This document shows positions 1 to 10,830 of a DNA stretch of 64,000 nucleotides, in pieces. The stretch's first letter is position 1. The number at the start of each line of letters is the position of its first letter. The DNA is from Nothopassalora personata (lineage: Eukaryota; Ascomycota; Dothideomycetes; Mycosphaerellales; Mycosphaerellaceae), in contig CM066289.1 in the NCBI GenBank assembly GCA_033816765.1, positions 3,286,001 through 3,350,000 on the forward strand, written 5' to 3'. Below the pieces are notes generated by a model that saw only the letters and a program-made list of their open reading frames with translations, ran no database searches and had not been told where the DNA came from. Position numbers and translations under genes: made by a program.

Positions 1-403
1 CAGCCTGCCACACGGGGTACATGGCAGTCGGCCTTATCCTATGCTTGGCCAAGAGTTGGTTGAACTTTGCGAAGTGGCCGGCTTCTTGATCGTACATGTG
101 CTTCATCAGAGGTCGAAGGTGTGGGTGTGCCTTGACTATGGGAGGCGTCTGAGAAGTGTAAATCAATGTCGCAGCAAGCTCGCCCGCATGGTTTACACGC
201 AGAGCGGATTCCAGGAAGCGTTTCTGCGCATGGCTGAGAGGCTTCGGGCGAGCTTCTGGTCGTGGTGTCTTCAATGTGTCAGGCTCCTTCTCGACCTGAT
301 CTCGATGGATGCCCGAGGCGGCGAACGTTCGGCGAGCCTGTAGTTGGAAAGCCAGGGGTGTTAGACGTGCCTTGAGGGGCAGATAAGGTGTGATTCGAGA
401 CAT
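1..403 (-). CDS. COQ7: 5-demethoxyubiquinone hydroxylase Coq7, N-terminal part (runs off left edge)
   Basis: Coq7/Clk-1 is the di-iron monooxygenase that makes the penultimate ubiquinone intermediate at the mitochondrial inner membrane. Reading the minus strand from the ATG at 403-401 gives about 134 uninterrupted residues up to the window edge. The first 25 or so residues are rich in Arg, Leu and Ala with few acidic residues, as in a mitochondrial presequence. Then come the family signatures ALRVNHAGEL (iron-ligand Glu) and DQEAGHF (the E-x-x-H ligand pair), followed by KHRIRPTAMYPVW. The start has a good context (CCGCC before ATG). The C-terminal half lies outside the window. The divergent neighbour is RTF1, now separated by a 12-kb transposon whose end lies 95 bp upstream of this ATG. 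Confidence 0.93.
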   Translation of the reverse strand, partial: MSRITPYLPLKARLTPLAFQLQARRTFAASGIHRDQVEKEPDTLKTPRPEARPKPLSHAQKRFLESALRVNHAGELAATLIYTSQTPPIVKAHPHLRPLMKHMYDQEAGHFAKFNQLLAKHRIRPTAMYPVWQA

Positions 404-498
404 GGCGGTGGTCGCACGTTTCCATCATAATAATATATGCACAGCGAAGTAGGCATATCGAAAGCAGTGTGAAAGTCTCGACGTCAGGGATCTCGACA
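404..498. promoter_or_regulatory. Remaining COQ7 upstream region, cut short by transposon
   Basis: These 95 bp between the COQ7 start codon and the left terminal inverted repeat are all that is left of the native upstream region. They keep CpA/TpG and show no RIP. The rest of the native promoter lies beyond the transposon, at 12437-12693. Confidence 0.6.
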
Positions 499-541
499 GT
501 GGCCTAGGCTTACAAAACCGGCAAATACCCGCATTCAAAAT
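499..541 (+). repeat. Left terminal inverted repeat of the DNA transposon
   Basis: Begins GTGGCCTAGGCTTAC and matches the reverse complement of 12394-12436 at 40 of 43 positions. Of the three differences, two are transitions and one is C/G. Confidence 0.85.
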
Positions 542-634
542 TCGCAATCCTTAATCCTCATTATTATAGACTCGCTATTTGTCTTATAGACTCGCTATTT
601 GTCTAACAGCACACTCGCTACATTGCTTTATACA

Positions 635-2948
635 ATGCCACGTCCAGCGATCGATCTAGAGCCCTTTCGCATCGATATCGAGCTATGGACTGCCGCTGAA
701 TTTACATAGGCAGCTATTCGAGACAACCTCTTTAATCTCTACGGTGTTCGAATTAGCGAACGGACCCTCCGCTAGCGACTCGTAGAGTGGCGAGGGACTC
801 GCGAGGATAATTAGGCTCATAATTAGGCTCGCTAGGCCGAGCTACGCTAGCGAGTCGAGGAACTATTCTAGAAATATAGCCTCGACGATAGCGAGTCTTA
901 TGCTATCCTCCGCCTCGATGGATTCGACCTTACCCTTTGCTAGTATTAAGAGCTACGAAGAGGTATTAGATTAAAGCGTAGTCTTAGTAAAGAATAAGCT
1001 CTAGCTATAGAGCCTAAGATATAGCGAGTCCTTTAGGAAGTTATAAGTAGTAGCTATTAGTAAGACTAGGGCTATCGTAAGCTAGTAAGAGAGCTACGTA
1101 AGAGTTATTATATTATTAGACGGTAGGATAGACTTGGTGTCTATAGACTCGTAGACTAGACTCGCTAACTTTATTAGCGACCGTATTAGGACACTCGCTC
1201 GTGCGATTAACCCTATCCCTTTTGTCTCTCGCAATCCTATAATAAGAGACCCTACAATACCGCGGTATACGAGGCTAAAAGTAGAAGGTCCTAACGACAT
1301 CTAGTTAATCGATGCCTTTCTAAAATACGAGCGCTTTAAGATATAGATCTACGCTTATATTAACGTCTACTCTCGGCGGGTTATCTAGTACTATATAGGG
1401 CCTATAGCGAAGACGAAGTTCTCTATATTTGCTTAATACGTTAGAGTAATACATTACGGTAGTAGGGTGCTAAATCGCGTACGATCTAATTAGGGGGTTA
1501 AGACGCCTATACTAGCCAATGCCTATCTACGAGTCCGAGAGCGACTCGCTAGTAATCTACTTACGTTCGATAAGGCCTTCTAGTACACCTTAAGTAAGGG
1601 CAATTAAACTATCGAATACTAGTAGGGCGAGGGTACTAAGGCTACATTTAATCGCTAGAGAGACCTCTTTAATTAGTATATTATAATAGGACTCTTTAAG
1701 GAAGCATTAGCCGTAGATAGGATAGCATTCGCTACTATCTATATTCTAATCCTTCGAAGTGTTATATTATCGTTCGTTAACGAGTAGAACCGCTATCGTA
1801 TCCGTCGTTATAACCTAGAATCGTATATAAACGGCATACCGGATATCCTATATAACTACCTAGAGTTAAAAGGAGTACGACTATATAGGCATCTACTTAA
1901 CCCTAAGGACAAGGAGCTTCGCTAGTAGAAGGAGCGAGTCGATTAGTACGGTACGTTAATCCGGGGTGTCTATAGTAGCGAGTCTAGCGCTACTATAGCT
2001 ACGAGTCCTAGCTTAGCTAAGGGAGGACTCGCTATAGCTTAAGTGCGGACTCGCTATAGCTTAAGTACGGACTCGCTATAGCTTAAGTACGGACTCGCTA
2101 CTACTTCTACTTAACCGAGTCTATAAATCCTATAGCTAATACCTTATAGACCTTACTATATACTTACCGCCTCTAACGCTAGAGTAGGTTAATAAGAAGC
2201 TTACTACTACTAGCTATCTATTAATACTAGACGGTAGCGAGGCCGGCCCTAGCCTAGGCCCTAAGAAATTGCATGTCTACGCCTATTAGTATCTACGAAA
2301 CGAGACTACGTAATATCTCCGAGGTAGAGGGAGACTCGCTAAGTATATACCGCCTACTCGCCTTAACGGATTAGAGCTAACGGAACGAACAATAGACTTG
2401 TTCGCTTAAGCCGGTAAGCTATTATAGGTTATATAGTAACGAGTCTACGTCCTACGTCCTTTTTCCTACGAGTCTTTTCCTACTACTTCTAACATTATAT
2501 TAGCTCTAACTTAGGACGATCTTTGTATGCATAAGTTAGGAAAGACTTCTCTAGTTTATAGCGAGGTCTACGGCTATCTACTAAGGTGTAGTAAATGTAG
2601 TATACCTAACCTAGCCTTTATCGAGCCTAGCGAGTCCGTAACGAGTCCGCCTTTACCCTTATTGCCGATTCCTAGCACCGAGACCCCTTCGAAACCGAAC
2701 GGTACTACTAGATACGGTCTTTATACATTACTCGTAGCGAGTGACTATAGTCGGGCTAATAAGGTACTCGCTCGTAATAAGTAGACTTATGTTCGCTAGC
2801 TTAGTAATACTAGAATTGACCCGTTATCGAGCGCTACTTAGGGCCTACGGACTAGTGTTATTAAGGCTCGTAGCATAAGTGTTCCTATCTCGTTAGTCTA
2901 GGGTAAAGCCGAAAAGCTATCTTAACCGCCTAGGGAACCTAGCCTAAT
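635..2948 (+). pseudogene. Decayed integrase-core transposase, 5' part
   Basis: An ATG at 635 opens a frame starting MPRPAIDLEPFRIDIELW, followed by a helix-turn-helix-like stretch (YGVRISERTLR). From about 1230 to 1970 a single frame, broken only by TAG/TAA at likely Gln codons, resembles the rve-like integrase core found in many fungal repeat proteins: LIDAFLKYERF (first catalytic Asp, near 1300), YAYINVYSRR, then RSN-x-GVKTPILANAYLRVRERL near 1470-1560, where the expected second Asp reads Asn (a G to A change). Further on is the tail block YGTLIRGVYSS. The frame continues across the Gypsy insertion at 10090. Known: this integrase-core family occurs in fungal repeats. Inferred: it is the transposase of the TIR element. 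It is certainly inactive. Confidence 0.65.
2026..2091 (+). repeat. Three tandem 22-bp repeats
   Basis: The unit GACTCGCTATAGCTTAAGTG plus two bases occurs three times in direct succession inside the decayed transposase, differing at one position, and a partial fourth follows. The phase is not a multiple of three, so each copy reads differently. Confidence 0.7.
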
Positions 2949-2953
2949 AATAT

Positions 2954-3149
2954 TATTAAGGGATGTCGTAATGTATAGTACGCCTACGACCTACTAGTCG
3001 TAGATGAACTAATTCTTGCCTTTTATTTAAGACGCATTGCGCGTCGTAAGGTGTACGTATGCGTGTTACGTGCGGCTTAGTAGCCGGTCGCGACCGTATG
3101 TTATATATAAGGCTATATGTAAGGGTTAGCTACTAGGCTGCCCCTTACA
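2954..3149 (-). repeat. 3' LTR of the Gypsy element
   Basis: This 196-bp copy is about 96% identical to 9889-10084. I count eight differences, all C/T or G/A transitions, as RIP produces. On the coding strand it starts TGTAAGGGGC and ends CCCTTAATA, where the final TA is probably a mutated CA. Confidence 0.92.
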
Positions 3150-3454
3150 ATTGCCTCCCCTCCCGTACGAGCTGTCCTTAGCTCGCTAGTTACTACGTAG
3201 AGGCTCCTACGTACTTCTAGAACTATAGTTGCTATACGGCCTACATACGGGTTACGTACGTATCGTTATATAGGTATAGGTAAGTAAGGCTTAGTTACTA
3301 TACCGACGTAGCTAGTTAGGGGCATAAAACTCTAGCCTAACCTAGTTCTATTTCGTAGCACGTTCCCTAGCGTACTACCTTCGTCGTACTACTACTACGT
3401 ACCCGTACCGCACCCGTACCGTAAGCGCCTCGCTAGCATTATTATTATTATCAT

Positions 3455-4270
3455 TATGTCGGACGGGCCCTCCTCGCCGCCATTCTCTAGCCGCTCCGCC
3501 TCCTCTAGTAGTACTAGTAGCGATAGTACTACTAGCCCCTTAGAAGACGAGCGCCGCTAGGCGGCTCTAGTACGTAACGTACCTAGAACGCCTAGTAGTC
3601 GTAAGCGACTAGCATTACCCTCGTAGCTACTAACGCCCTCGCCCGCTACTAAGCTCTCGTAGCGGATTAACATATATATACGGTACCTCCTATACTTCGT
3701 TAGGGGTAAGTCTCTACGCGCGCCGCCTACGATTCGTATACTAACTACTAACTAGACGAAGCCGATGACTGTAATAGTGTTACTACCGGCGAGCTCCTAA
3801 GGAAGTGTAGCCGCTATAGGCGTAATAGACATAGCTACGTGCCTAATACTAGCTACGCTATCGCCTCGCTAGTAAGTCGCCTACGCGCCGCGCGCTCCTA
3901 GCGCGACTTCCTTACGGCTATAATAGGCTAGGCGCCTATAGACCTCTAGTAGTAGGAGCTAGTAGAGTAGATCCGCCTATGTGCCTAGCTAGGTAACGAC
4001 ATTACGGAGGTAAGTCGCTACTTCGCTCCTACGAGTCGACTGCTACTCGCGTACGGGGGCTCTAGTACGTCTCCTATGCTTCGGCTAACCCTTTCTATAG
4101 GCTATTAGGCAATTTAATGCCTATAAGCATAAGCGTGCCGGGGAACCCCGCATACGTACTTCTACCGCCGCTACTACTACCGCCGAAGCCCTCGCGCTCT
4201 AGTAGGAGTAGAACCGCGCCCTTAATAGGCTGTTCGAACTCGGCCGCGCCGTAAGTCGTATGTTCCTCGT
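3455..4270 (+). pseudogene. Decayed extra ORF, antisense to gag-pol, in the 3' part of the Gypsy element
   Basis: An ATG at 3455 opens a frame beginning MSDGPSSPPFSSRSASSSS on the strand opposite to pol. The frame stays coding-like for roughly 800 bp if the TAG/TAA stops are taken as mutated CAG/CAA, with at least one frame change. Later stretches include KCSRYRRNRHSYVPNTSYAI and LVEQIRLCAQLGNDITEVSR. The start is Ser-rich, the middle basic. I recognise no domain. It lies between the chromodomain and the 3' LTR, where some LTR elements carry an additional ORF. It may instead be host sequence captured by the element. Confidence 0.45.
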
Positions 4271-4554
4271 ATACGTGTACCCTACTAACCGTAGTCCTAG
4301 TTTCTATAGGCGTAGAACATTAATACTACCGCCGCCGACTAGGCGTTCCTACCTAAGTTACTACGTAACAATAACTAAGGCGCTCGTCTTACACGCTACT
4401 CGCGGGCTCCTCACCTACTACTACTCTACGTGGCCCCTAGTAGGCGCGCTACTCTTTAGCTTTTATTTTGTTTATAGTTAAGAAAAGTTTTATTTATACT
4501 CTAGTACTCCTATACTAGTCTTATTTACTTCTTCTTAACGCCTTATAGTCGGCT

Positions 4555-4735
4555 ACTATACGATCCGCATTCGCGAGGCCCTCCGCCGGTTCCTAGCTAT
4601 TATACTCCTCTAGCTAGTTCTTCTACTAGACTAGATACTGTAGCTTGCCCTTACGCTTACGCCTATCTAGTACTACCTCTACCTTATACTCTCCGTCCTT
4701 ATTAGCTAGAGGGGGTACGGGTCTATCCTTATCGC
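4555..4735 (-). pseudogene. Chromodomain at the end of the Gypsy pol (part of gag-pol remnant)
   Basis: The minus-strand frame reads YKVEVVLDRRKRKGKLQYLV, then a broken linker and EEYNSQEPAEGLANADRIV. This matches the chromodomain pattern of fungal chromoviruses, where Trp residues are expected at two positions that now read Gln or stop. Such domains direct insertion to marked heterochromatin. Confidence 0.8.
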
Positions 4736-6757
4736 TACCGATATACGGCTCGAGGAGAGAGACATAGAAGACGTTATAGAGCCTTAAGTCGGCTAGTAGC
4801 GCTAGGCGGTACGCCTACGAACCGACAGCGTCCGTAATACGGTATAGGCCGATAAACTTCGGACCTATCTTCTTCTTTAGCACTACTAACTTAAGGTTCT
4901 TTGTTAATAATAGGACTAAGTCACCTACGCGGTAGGTCTTAGCTTAGTAGGTCTTATTATAGTAGCGAGCCTAGCTTTCTACTATAGCCTTCTATCGCTC
5001 CTCGAGTATAGCGCGTAGTTTTTGCATACGACTCGTAGCTATTACCGCTACTAGTACTTCTCCCCCCTAGGTCTCGTCTCGAGATCTAGTTAGTGTAGGG
5101 GCAATCTTAGGTCGCTAACCGTGCGCTATCTCGAACGGACTTATGCGTAGTATTAGGTAGATGCTATTATTAGCTACGAATTTAGTAACTGTAAGCTACT
5201 TAGCCTACTTAGTTTAATTGTTACTATAGTAATAACGAAGATATTGTTCGAGGGTTTAGTTTACCCTCTTAGTTTAGCCGTCTATCTAAGGGTAAAAGGC
5301 CGTAGATAGCTTACGCTTTATACGCGCCTCGAAGTAGAAGTTACTCTAGAACTAACTAGTAAAGACCGGACCTCGGTCGCTTACTATACCTAACGGGATA
5401 CTATAGTGTCGCACGACTTCGTCTCGTAGGAGCCTCGTAAGCTCTACGGCTATACAAGTCTTCGTCGTCGGGATGTATAAGCTCATTTTTAAGTAGCGAT
5501 CGACTATTACTAGGATCGTATTATACACGTAACCGGCTCGCGTACTTAGAGATAGGTCCGTAATAAAATCTATAGTAATTTCCTACTACGGCCGCTCCGG
5601 TCTAGGAAGCGGTTATAGCCTACTATAGGGTCGATAGCGTTTAGCCTTCGAACCCTAGTAGGTTCTATAGGCTTGGACGTATTACTTCACGTCCGTACTA
5701 AGTAAGTCCTACTAATAATTACGTCGTAACAGCTCTTTAGTCTTAGTCCTTCTAAAGTGACCCACGAGGACGTCGTCGTAGTATATACGAATTAGATGCG
5801 ACCTAATTGCGTAATCTCTAGGTACTACGATCGCGTCTCCGTAGTACATAAGGTTATCCTTTATATGCTATCCCTTAGCGTCCCTCGCGCTTAGCGCCTA
5901 CGCTAAGTATACGATATACTAGTCGTCTTACTACTACGCGATCTTTATTAAGAGTGGGATTAACTTACCCGTCGAGCTATAAACTTAACCCTATATTACT
6001 ATAGCGCACAATACTACTAGTAACGACGGCTTATCTTAATAGGGAAGGTTACCTCTCCGTACTACTATTACCGCGCCTATATCGCCCTATATCGCCTCGT
6101 AGGTAGTAAGTACGCGCTTTACCGTCGGCTCGCTTATCCCTTCTAGAGACTCCTTCTAGAAAGATAGCTTACTTTATAAGGTAGGTAGCAAGTTCGAAGT
6201 TTGTTACGTTATAGCTACGTAGTTACTACGTCTCGAAGACGCGTCGGCTAGGTTAGTCTTACCCGGCCGATGCTCCACTATAAAATTAAAAGACTATAGA
6301 AACGTAGCCTATCGAGCTTACCGCCCATTTAGCTACTTTACTATTATAAAGCCCTATAGGTTAGCGTAGTCGACTAGCACTCGCACCGTATACGTAGCGC
6401 CCTCTAAGTATAGCCTCTAATGCTTAAAAGCCTTAACTACTATAAGTAGCTCCTAATCGTACGTCTCGTAGTTACACTCGGCTAGTATTATCTTACGTAA
6501 ATAGAAGGCAATTGGATGCTACTTAGCCCTAAATAGCTAAGAGATAATGCCTATAATCGTAAAGCCTAAGGCATCCGTCTTAATCCTCGTACGTAACGAA
6601 GGATCGAAGTGCCTTAGGATAGGTACTCCGAGGAACCTAGCTTTTAGCCGTTAGAACGCTTACTCCTCGTAAGCGGACTATATAAGAGGCCCTTACTTCT
6701 TGCCATTCTTACATCCCTTTAGTAGGTCTATTAATAGCTTCGTAATCCTCGAGTACC

Positions 6758-7082
6758 TGTTACGGTTCGGAACGGAAACAGCATAAGAAGACTTCATTGG
6801 ACGAGCAGACGAGCAGACGAGCAGACGAGCAGTCGAGCAGACGAGCAGACGAGCAGACGAGCAGTCGAGCAGACGAGCAGACGAGCAGACGAGCAGACGA
6901 GCAGCACGCCAAGGCATGGCACTATATAGACGACGCTTCTTTACGAGTAGATAGGAGCCTCGTGCTCAACTCATTTTAAGTATACACCATATACTGTTTG
7001 GAACCACTACCTTCATAACTGATTGAGACATCCCTGCAAAGATCCAAGCCCGAGTTGTAATAACGTACAGCGGTTCCTAACA
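6758..7082. mobile_element. Solo LTR (325 bp) nested in the Gypsy pol gene
   Basis: The insert starts TGTTACGG and ends CCTAACA, with inverted ends TGTTA/TAACA, and is flanked by the 5-bp duplication GTACC (6753-6757 and 7083-7087). Unlike its surroundings it keeps CpA and TpG, so it arrived after the host element was mutated or escaped RIP. It contains an 8-bp minisatellite and a TATA-like box (ACTATATAGA near 6920). No internal coding region is present, so it is best explained as a solo LTR left by recombination; a short non-autonomous element is the alternative. Confidence 0.82.
6800..6904 (+). repeat. 8-bp minisatellite, about 13 copies
   Basis: GACGAGCA is repeated about 13 times, with two copies reading GTCGAGCA at regular spacing (every fourth copy), which suggests growth by duplicating a four-unit block. 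The two short ORFs across it, one on each strand, are artefacts of the repeat. Confidence 0.92.
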
Positions 7083-7502
7083 GTACCCTTCGATAAAGCG
7101 CCTATAGAAGTTATAGAATCCTAGGAAGGATTGAACCTCATAAAAACTCGTAGGCGTAGGCTATTCCTCGATTGCGGCTACCCTACTCCTATCTATCGAT
7201 ACGCCTACGACGCTTACGATAAATCCTAGGAACTCGGTATTCTCCTAGAAGAAGCGACACTTCTTAGGGTTTACGAACAGAGTAAACTTCCGTAGCCTCG
7301 TAAGCACTTCGCGCACGGCTCGCACGTATGCCTTACGCGTCTCGCTATAGATAAGGATATTATCTAGGTAGACTACGTAAATGTTATTAACTAAGCCGGT
7401 TAGCGCCTTGTTAATATACCCTTAAAAGGTTACTAGTGCGTTAGTTAACCCGAACGGCATCACTAGGTACTCGTAGTGTCTGTATCGCGTACGAAACGTA
7501 GT

Positions 7503-7760
7503 CTTCTACTTATCGCCTCGCTTAATAGGGATACGATAGTAGGCGTCCTTCAAATCGATTATAGTAAAGAACCTAGAACCTAATAGCCTATCTAGCGTCT
7601 CGCTAATTAGGGGCAGGGGGTATCGGTTCTTTACTATAATCTTATTTAAGCCTCTATAGTCTATATAGAGCCTAAGGGTGCCGTCTTTCTTTAGTACGAA
7701 CAAGATAGGCGCACCCGCCTCGCTTACGGACCGCTTAATCTAGCCCTTCTCCATAGCTTA
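7503..7760 (-). pseudogene. Reverse transcriptase fragment of the Gypsy element
   Basis: A 65-residue open stretch carries the Ty3/Gypsy RT blocks [26 protein letters not shown] and [16 protein letters not shown]. The downstream catalytic YxDD region, on the 7300-7500 side, is broken by stops. It is part of the gag-pol remnant of the 2954-10084 element and is not functional. Confidence 0.93.
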
Positions 7761-8159
7761 CGTAAGGTACTCCTTTAAGGCCTCTAACTCAGTTAAGGAC
7801 TAGTAGTATAGCGGCTTAAAAGGGGGTTTCTTTCCTTTAACGAGATTAATCGCATACTTAACCCCGTCGGGCATCTTACGCTTCGCCTACTTATTAGGTA
7901 CGTATACATCTCGGAAGTCTATAAATTCTTTAGGCTACGAGGGGCCCTCTCCTTCGGGTACTACTATAGTAATAGCCCGAACACTTATCGCATAAACCTA
8001 CTTTAAGCTCTCGAGATCCCTAAGGAACTCGCGTACGTTACGCTACTAAATCGTAGGCGTCTCTACACCGTAGTACTACTAGTCCTTATAATCGCTCTTT
8101 ACGATCTAATTGCGGTGCCTCTAGGGTCTACCTAAAATTACTAATAGCCTACCTATAGG

Positions 8160-8365
8160 TGTCACGATCCAAGCGTGCACCGGCGCTGCAGCCCAATTAA
8201 ACCTGAGGCAGCAGCCGCCAAGAATCAGGTGACATTGATTAGTCACCTGCAGCCTTTTTACAAGCAGCCCCTTCAATTCTAGCTTAGACACATGCAATCT
8301 ACTATCTGCTTTTGAAACACCTTTATGAGCCCATTTCATGACTTCCAACCACTTGTAACGTGATA
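8160..8365. mobile_element. Second solo LTR (206 bp) nested in the Gypsy gag-pol region
   Basis: The insert starts TGTCACGATCC and ends AACGTGATA, giving inverted ends TGTCACG and CGTGATA (the last TA probably was CA). The 5-bp duplication ATAGG flanks it (8155-8159 and 8366-8370). Base composition is normal rather than RIP-like. TGTCACGATC is a start seen in several fungal Gypsy LTRs. The 75-codon minus-strand ORF over it is only an accident of the insertion. Confidence 0.82.
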
Positions 8366-9888
8366 ATAGGCACCGCGTAGTAGATAGCGTTACTTACGCG
8401 CTCTACTCCCGCGTTATTAGCGAGTCGTAGCCGAACCGTAAAGGCGCCGTAGCAATACCCTAGGTTATGCGTATACGACTCTAACTTCGGTAGCCTTACC
8501 CTATTAATAGGTTATATTTAATGTCGGAGTACATACTTATACGACACTAGGCTAAGATCCGTATAGTTATCTAGGAGAAACGTAGCCTCGCGAAAGCCCT
8601 TACGAGTCTCGACTACGCCTCGTAAGTAACGCGCTAGACACGCATCTACTCGCCTTAAAGGGTCAACTTTAGGGAAACTCGGACTTAGGAGCGACCTACT
8701 TCTAGTCCTCTACCTTTTCCCTAGTCGCTACCCTTCTTAGTTAGAGCCTTCGTAGCGTCTACCCTACGAACCGCTTACGCGTTACGGTCCTTCTATAGGT
8801 GCCTATTCGGGCAATCCGTCTTAATGTAACCCTTCTTATAGCATCTATAGTACTCCGCTTTAGTCCTATCGAAGGTTATAGACGATCCGCCGGCGTCCCG
8901 CTAGTAACTCGTACCCGGGTCGCGCGATGCCTAACTATGCTTCTACTACTTCGAGCTACGATCGCTTCGCCCTTAGTCGCCCTTAGTCTCTCGCCTACGG
9001 CGACTATGCTACCCGCGGTCGTACCCTCCGCTACTACGCTCCGTGCTTTTAATGCGCGAAGCTAGGATTACTAGTTCCTCTCTAGTTATTAGGATGTTAT
9101 GAAACTTAACGATTACGGACCGTAGGCTAGGCGTAAGCTTAGCGAGTATGTACCGTACGTATTACGCCTCCGTATAGTCCCCTAACTAATTCTCTATAAC
9201 ATCTAGCTTAGTCGTAAACTAACGTACTGTCTAGTTATCCTTCTATTTCACCGCCTCGTACTCTAATATTACGTTAAGTACGCGGTTTATAGGGTTACCG
9301 TATGCGTCTCGATAGAACTCCTTAAAGTCCTAGTATGTATACCCTTTAAGGTTAAGGACGCTATAGTTAGCGTACTATCGCTCACTTACCTCTCCGCTTA
9401 GGTACATAACCCTATATAGGACCTTTAACTCGTTCGTCGTATACGTGCCGCCTAAGAGGGTAAAGATAAGAGAGAGCTCCCTTAGGAATACCCGTGCTTT
9501 CTTAATCGAGTCCCCTCTAAAAGGCGTAGGTTCTTTAAGACGTAAACGTGTCATATACGATGCGACCGCGCCTCGAGCTACGATATTATCGTTAGTTACT
9601 ATAGATAGAGGAGGGGGAGGGGGAGTAGGGGATAGTTCTCCGCCGGATTCGCCCTAAGGGTCCGCCGGCGGCACGCTTACGTCCCGTAAGATCTCTAACT
9701 GTTCAATCTCCCTCTATATCCCCTTCTCCTTAACCTCTACCCGAAGGGCATCCCTCCTTACGACTAAGGCTACACGCCTCGCTTATTACTAGGCCCTAGG
9801 GCTTAGGGGAGCCGTAGGCGTAGCGCTACTATCGTCGCGTTCGGACTCTATAGCGTATATAGATTATAACGAAGGGAAGAATTAGAAC

Positions 9889-10084
9889 TATTAAGGGATG
9901 TCGTAATGTATAGCACGCCTACGACCTACTAGTCGTAGATGAACTAATTCTTACCTTTTATTTAAGACGCATTGCGCGTCGTAAGGTGTACGTATGCGTA
10001 TTACGTGCGGCTTAGTAGCCGGTCGCGACCGTATGTTACATATAAGGCTACATATAAGGGTTAGCTACTAGGCTACCCCTTATA
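9889..10084 (-). repeat. 5' LTR of the Gypsy element
   Basis: Partner of 2954-3149, same length, eight transitions apart. Target duplication AATAT follows directly at 10085-10089. No clear tRNA primer-binding site is visible next to its inner edge, perhaps because RIP altered it. Confidence 0.92.
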
Positions 10085-10089
10085 AATAT

Positions 10090-10830
10090 CCGTTAAGCTA
10101 TATAAGGTACCGTTTACTATTAAACGTAAGGGGGACCTTAAGACATAGAAGTATTAGCCGTATAAGCTCCTTACCGCGTAGTAAATTACCGGACGATAGA
10201 CTCGCTACTAGTCGTCTTTAGCTAAAGTAGTAGATACGATAACCTAGCTTTATAACCTCGTCTTTTAAGAAGGCGCGGATAAGCTAGGCCTATAGCTTAC
10301 ACGTCCTTATGCTATACCGCCCTTCCTCTTCGTAAAGGCTACTAAAGATAATGTACCTATTCTTCTAAGTAAATTAAGCCTACGAGAGCGAGATCTCGAG
10401 GACATATTAATACCGTATACTAAGGGTGTCTAGAACGCGAAGGATAGGCGAGAAGTACTAGTTAACGTTACGTATTAGGTTAACTAAGGTCGCGGAGCCT
10501 TAAATAATCTATATAGACGAGGAGTAGTAGAGAACTCGAGTAGTAACGAGTCCTTAGCTAGTCTTAGCGAACTTATAAAGGACGTAGACCGCCGACGCGA
10601 GCGTAAGCTTAAGGACTAGCGAGCGAGTATAGTAGCGAGTACTATAGTACGTCTAGCGGATTAGGGTATTACTCGCTAGGCTACTATAGCGAGTTAGGCT
10701 ACTTCTCGTTTAGCGAGTATAGTAAGCTAGAGCGAGAAGCATCTAGCGAGTCGTAGCTTACCGTATTAACATACTATAACTCTAATCGCCGAGTCTCTAG
10801 AGTATATTAATCTTATAGCTAGTAGCCCTT
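10090..10830 (+). pseudogene. Decayed integrase-core transposase, 3' part
   Basis: After the Gypsy insertion a plus-strand frame resumes with the same stop pattern (TAG for CAG). It reads SLRERDLEDILIPYTKGVQN, NESLASLSELIKDVDRRRER and RLADQGITRQATIASQ, a charged, helical C-terminal region. I take it as the continuation of the gene begun at 635, because the two lie on the same strand and abut once the Gypsy and one AATAT copy are removed. No catalytic motif is expected here. Confidence 0.5.

Larger units (their letters stand above)
2949..10089 (-). mobile_element. Chromodomain Ty3/Gypsy LTR retrotransposon (chromovirus), RIP-mutated
   Basis: The element proper is 2954-10084 (7131 bp), bounded by 196-bp LTRs and flanked by the 5-bp duplication AATAT (2949-2953 and 10085-10089). 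It is encoded on the minus strand. In order from its 5' end: gag with a zinc knuckle near 8800-8850 (C-Y-K-K-G-Y-I-K-T-D-C), RT at 7503-7760 with the YRGLNKI and [11 protein letters not shown] blocks, RNase H around 6200-6700, integrase at 5100-5850 (GHF-x-RTKTKELLRR zinc-binding part; IVSDRGPVFTS; then an FYPQ-x-DGQT block), and a chromodomain at about 4555-4735. About 1.3 kb of further sequence follows pol and holds an antisense ORF. All frames are broken. It sits inside the transposase gene of the outer DNA transposon and is itself interrupted by two solo LTRs. Confidence 0.93.

Noticed and set aside
6800..6904. CRISPR-like array
   Set aside because: Uniform 8-bp units with no spacers; eukaryotic sequence.
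6693..6979. Repetitive ORFs on both strands (Ala-Arg-Leu-Leu-type and Asp-Glu-Gln-type repeats)
   Set aside because: Translations of the 8-bp GACGAGCA minisatellite within a solo LTR.
8121..8348. 75-codon minus-strand ORF
   Set aside because: It exists only because an unmutated solo LTR (8160-8365) interrupts the RIP-mutated Gypsy; no protein features.
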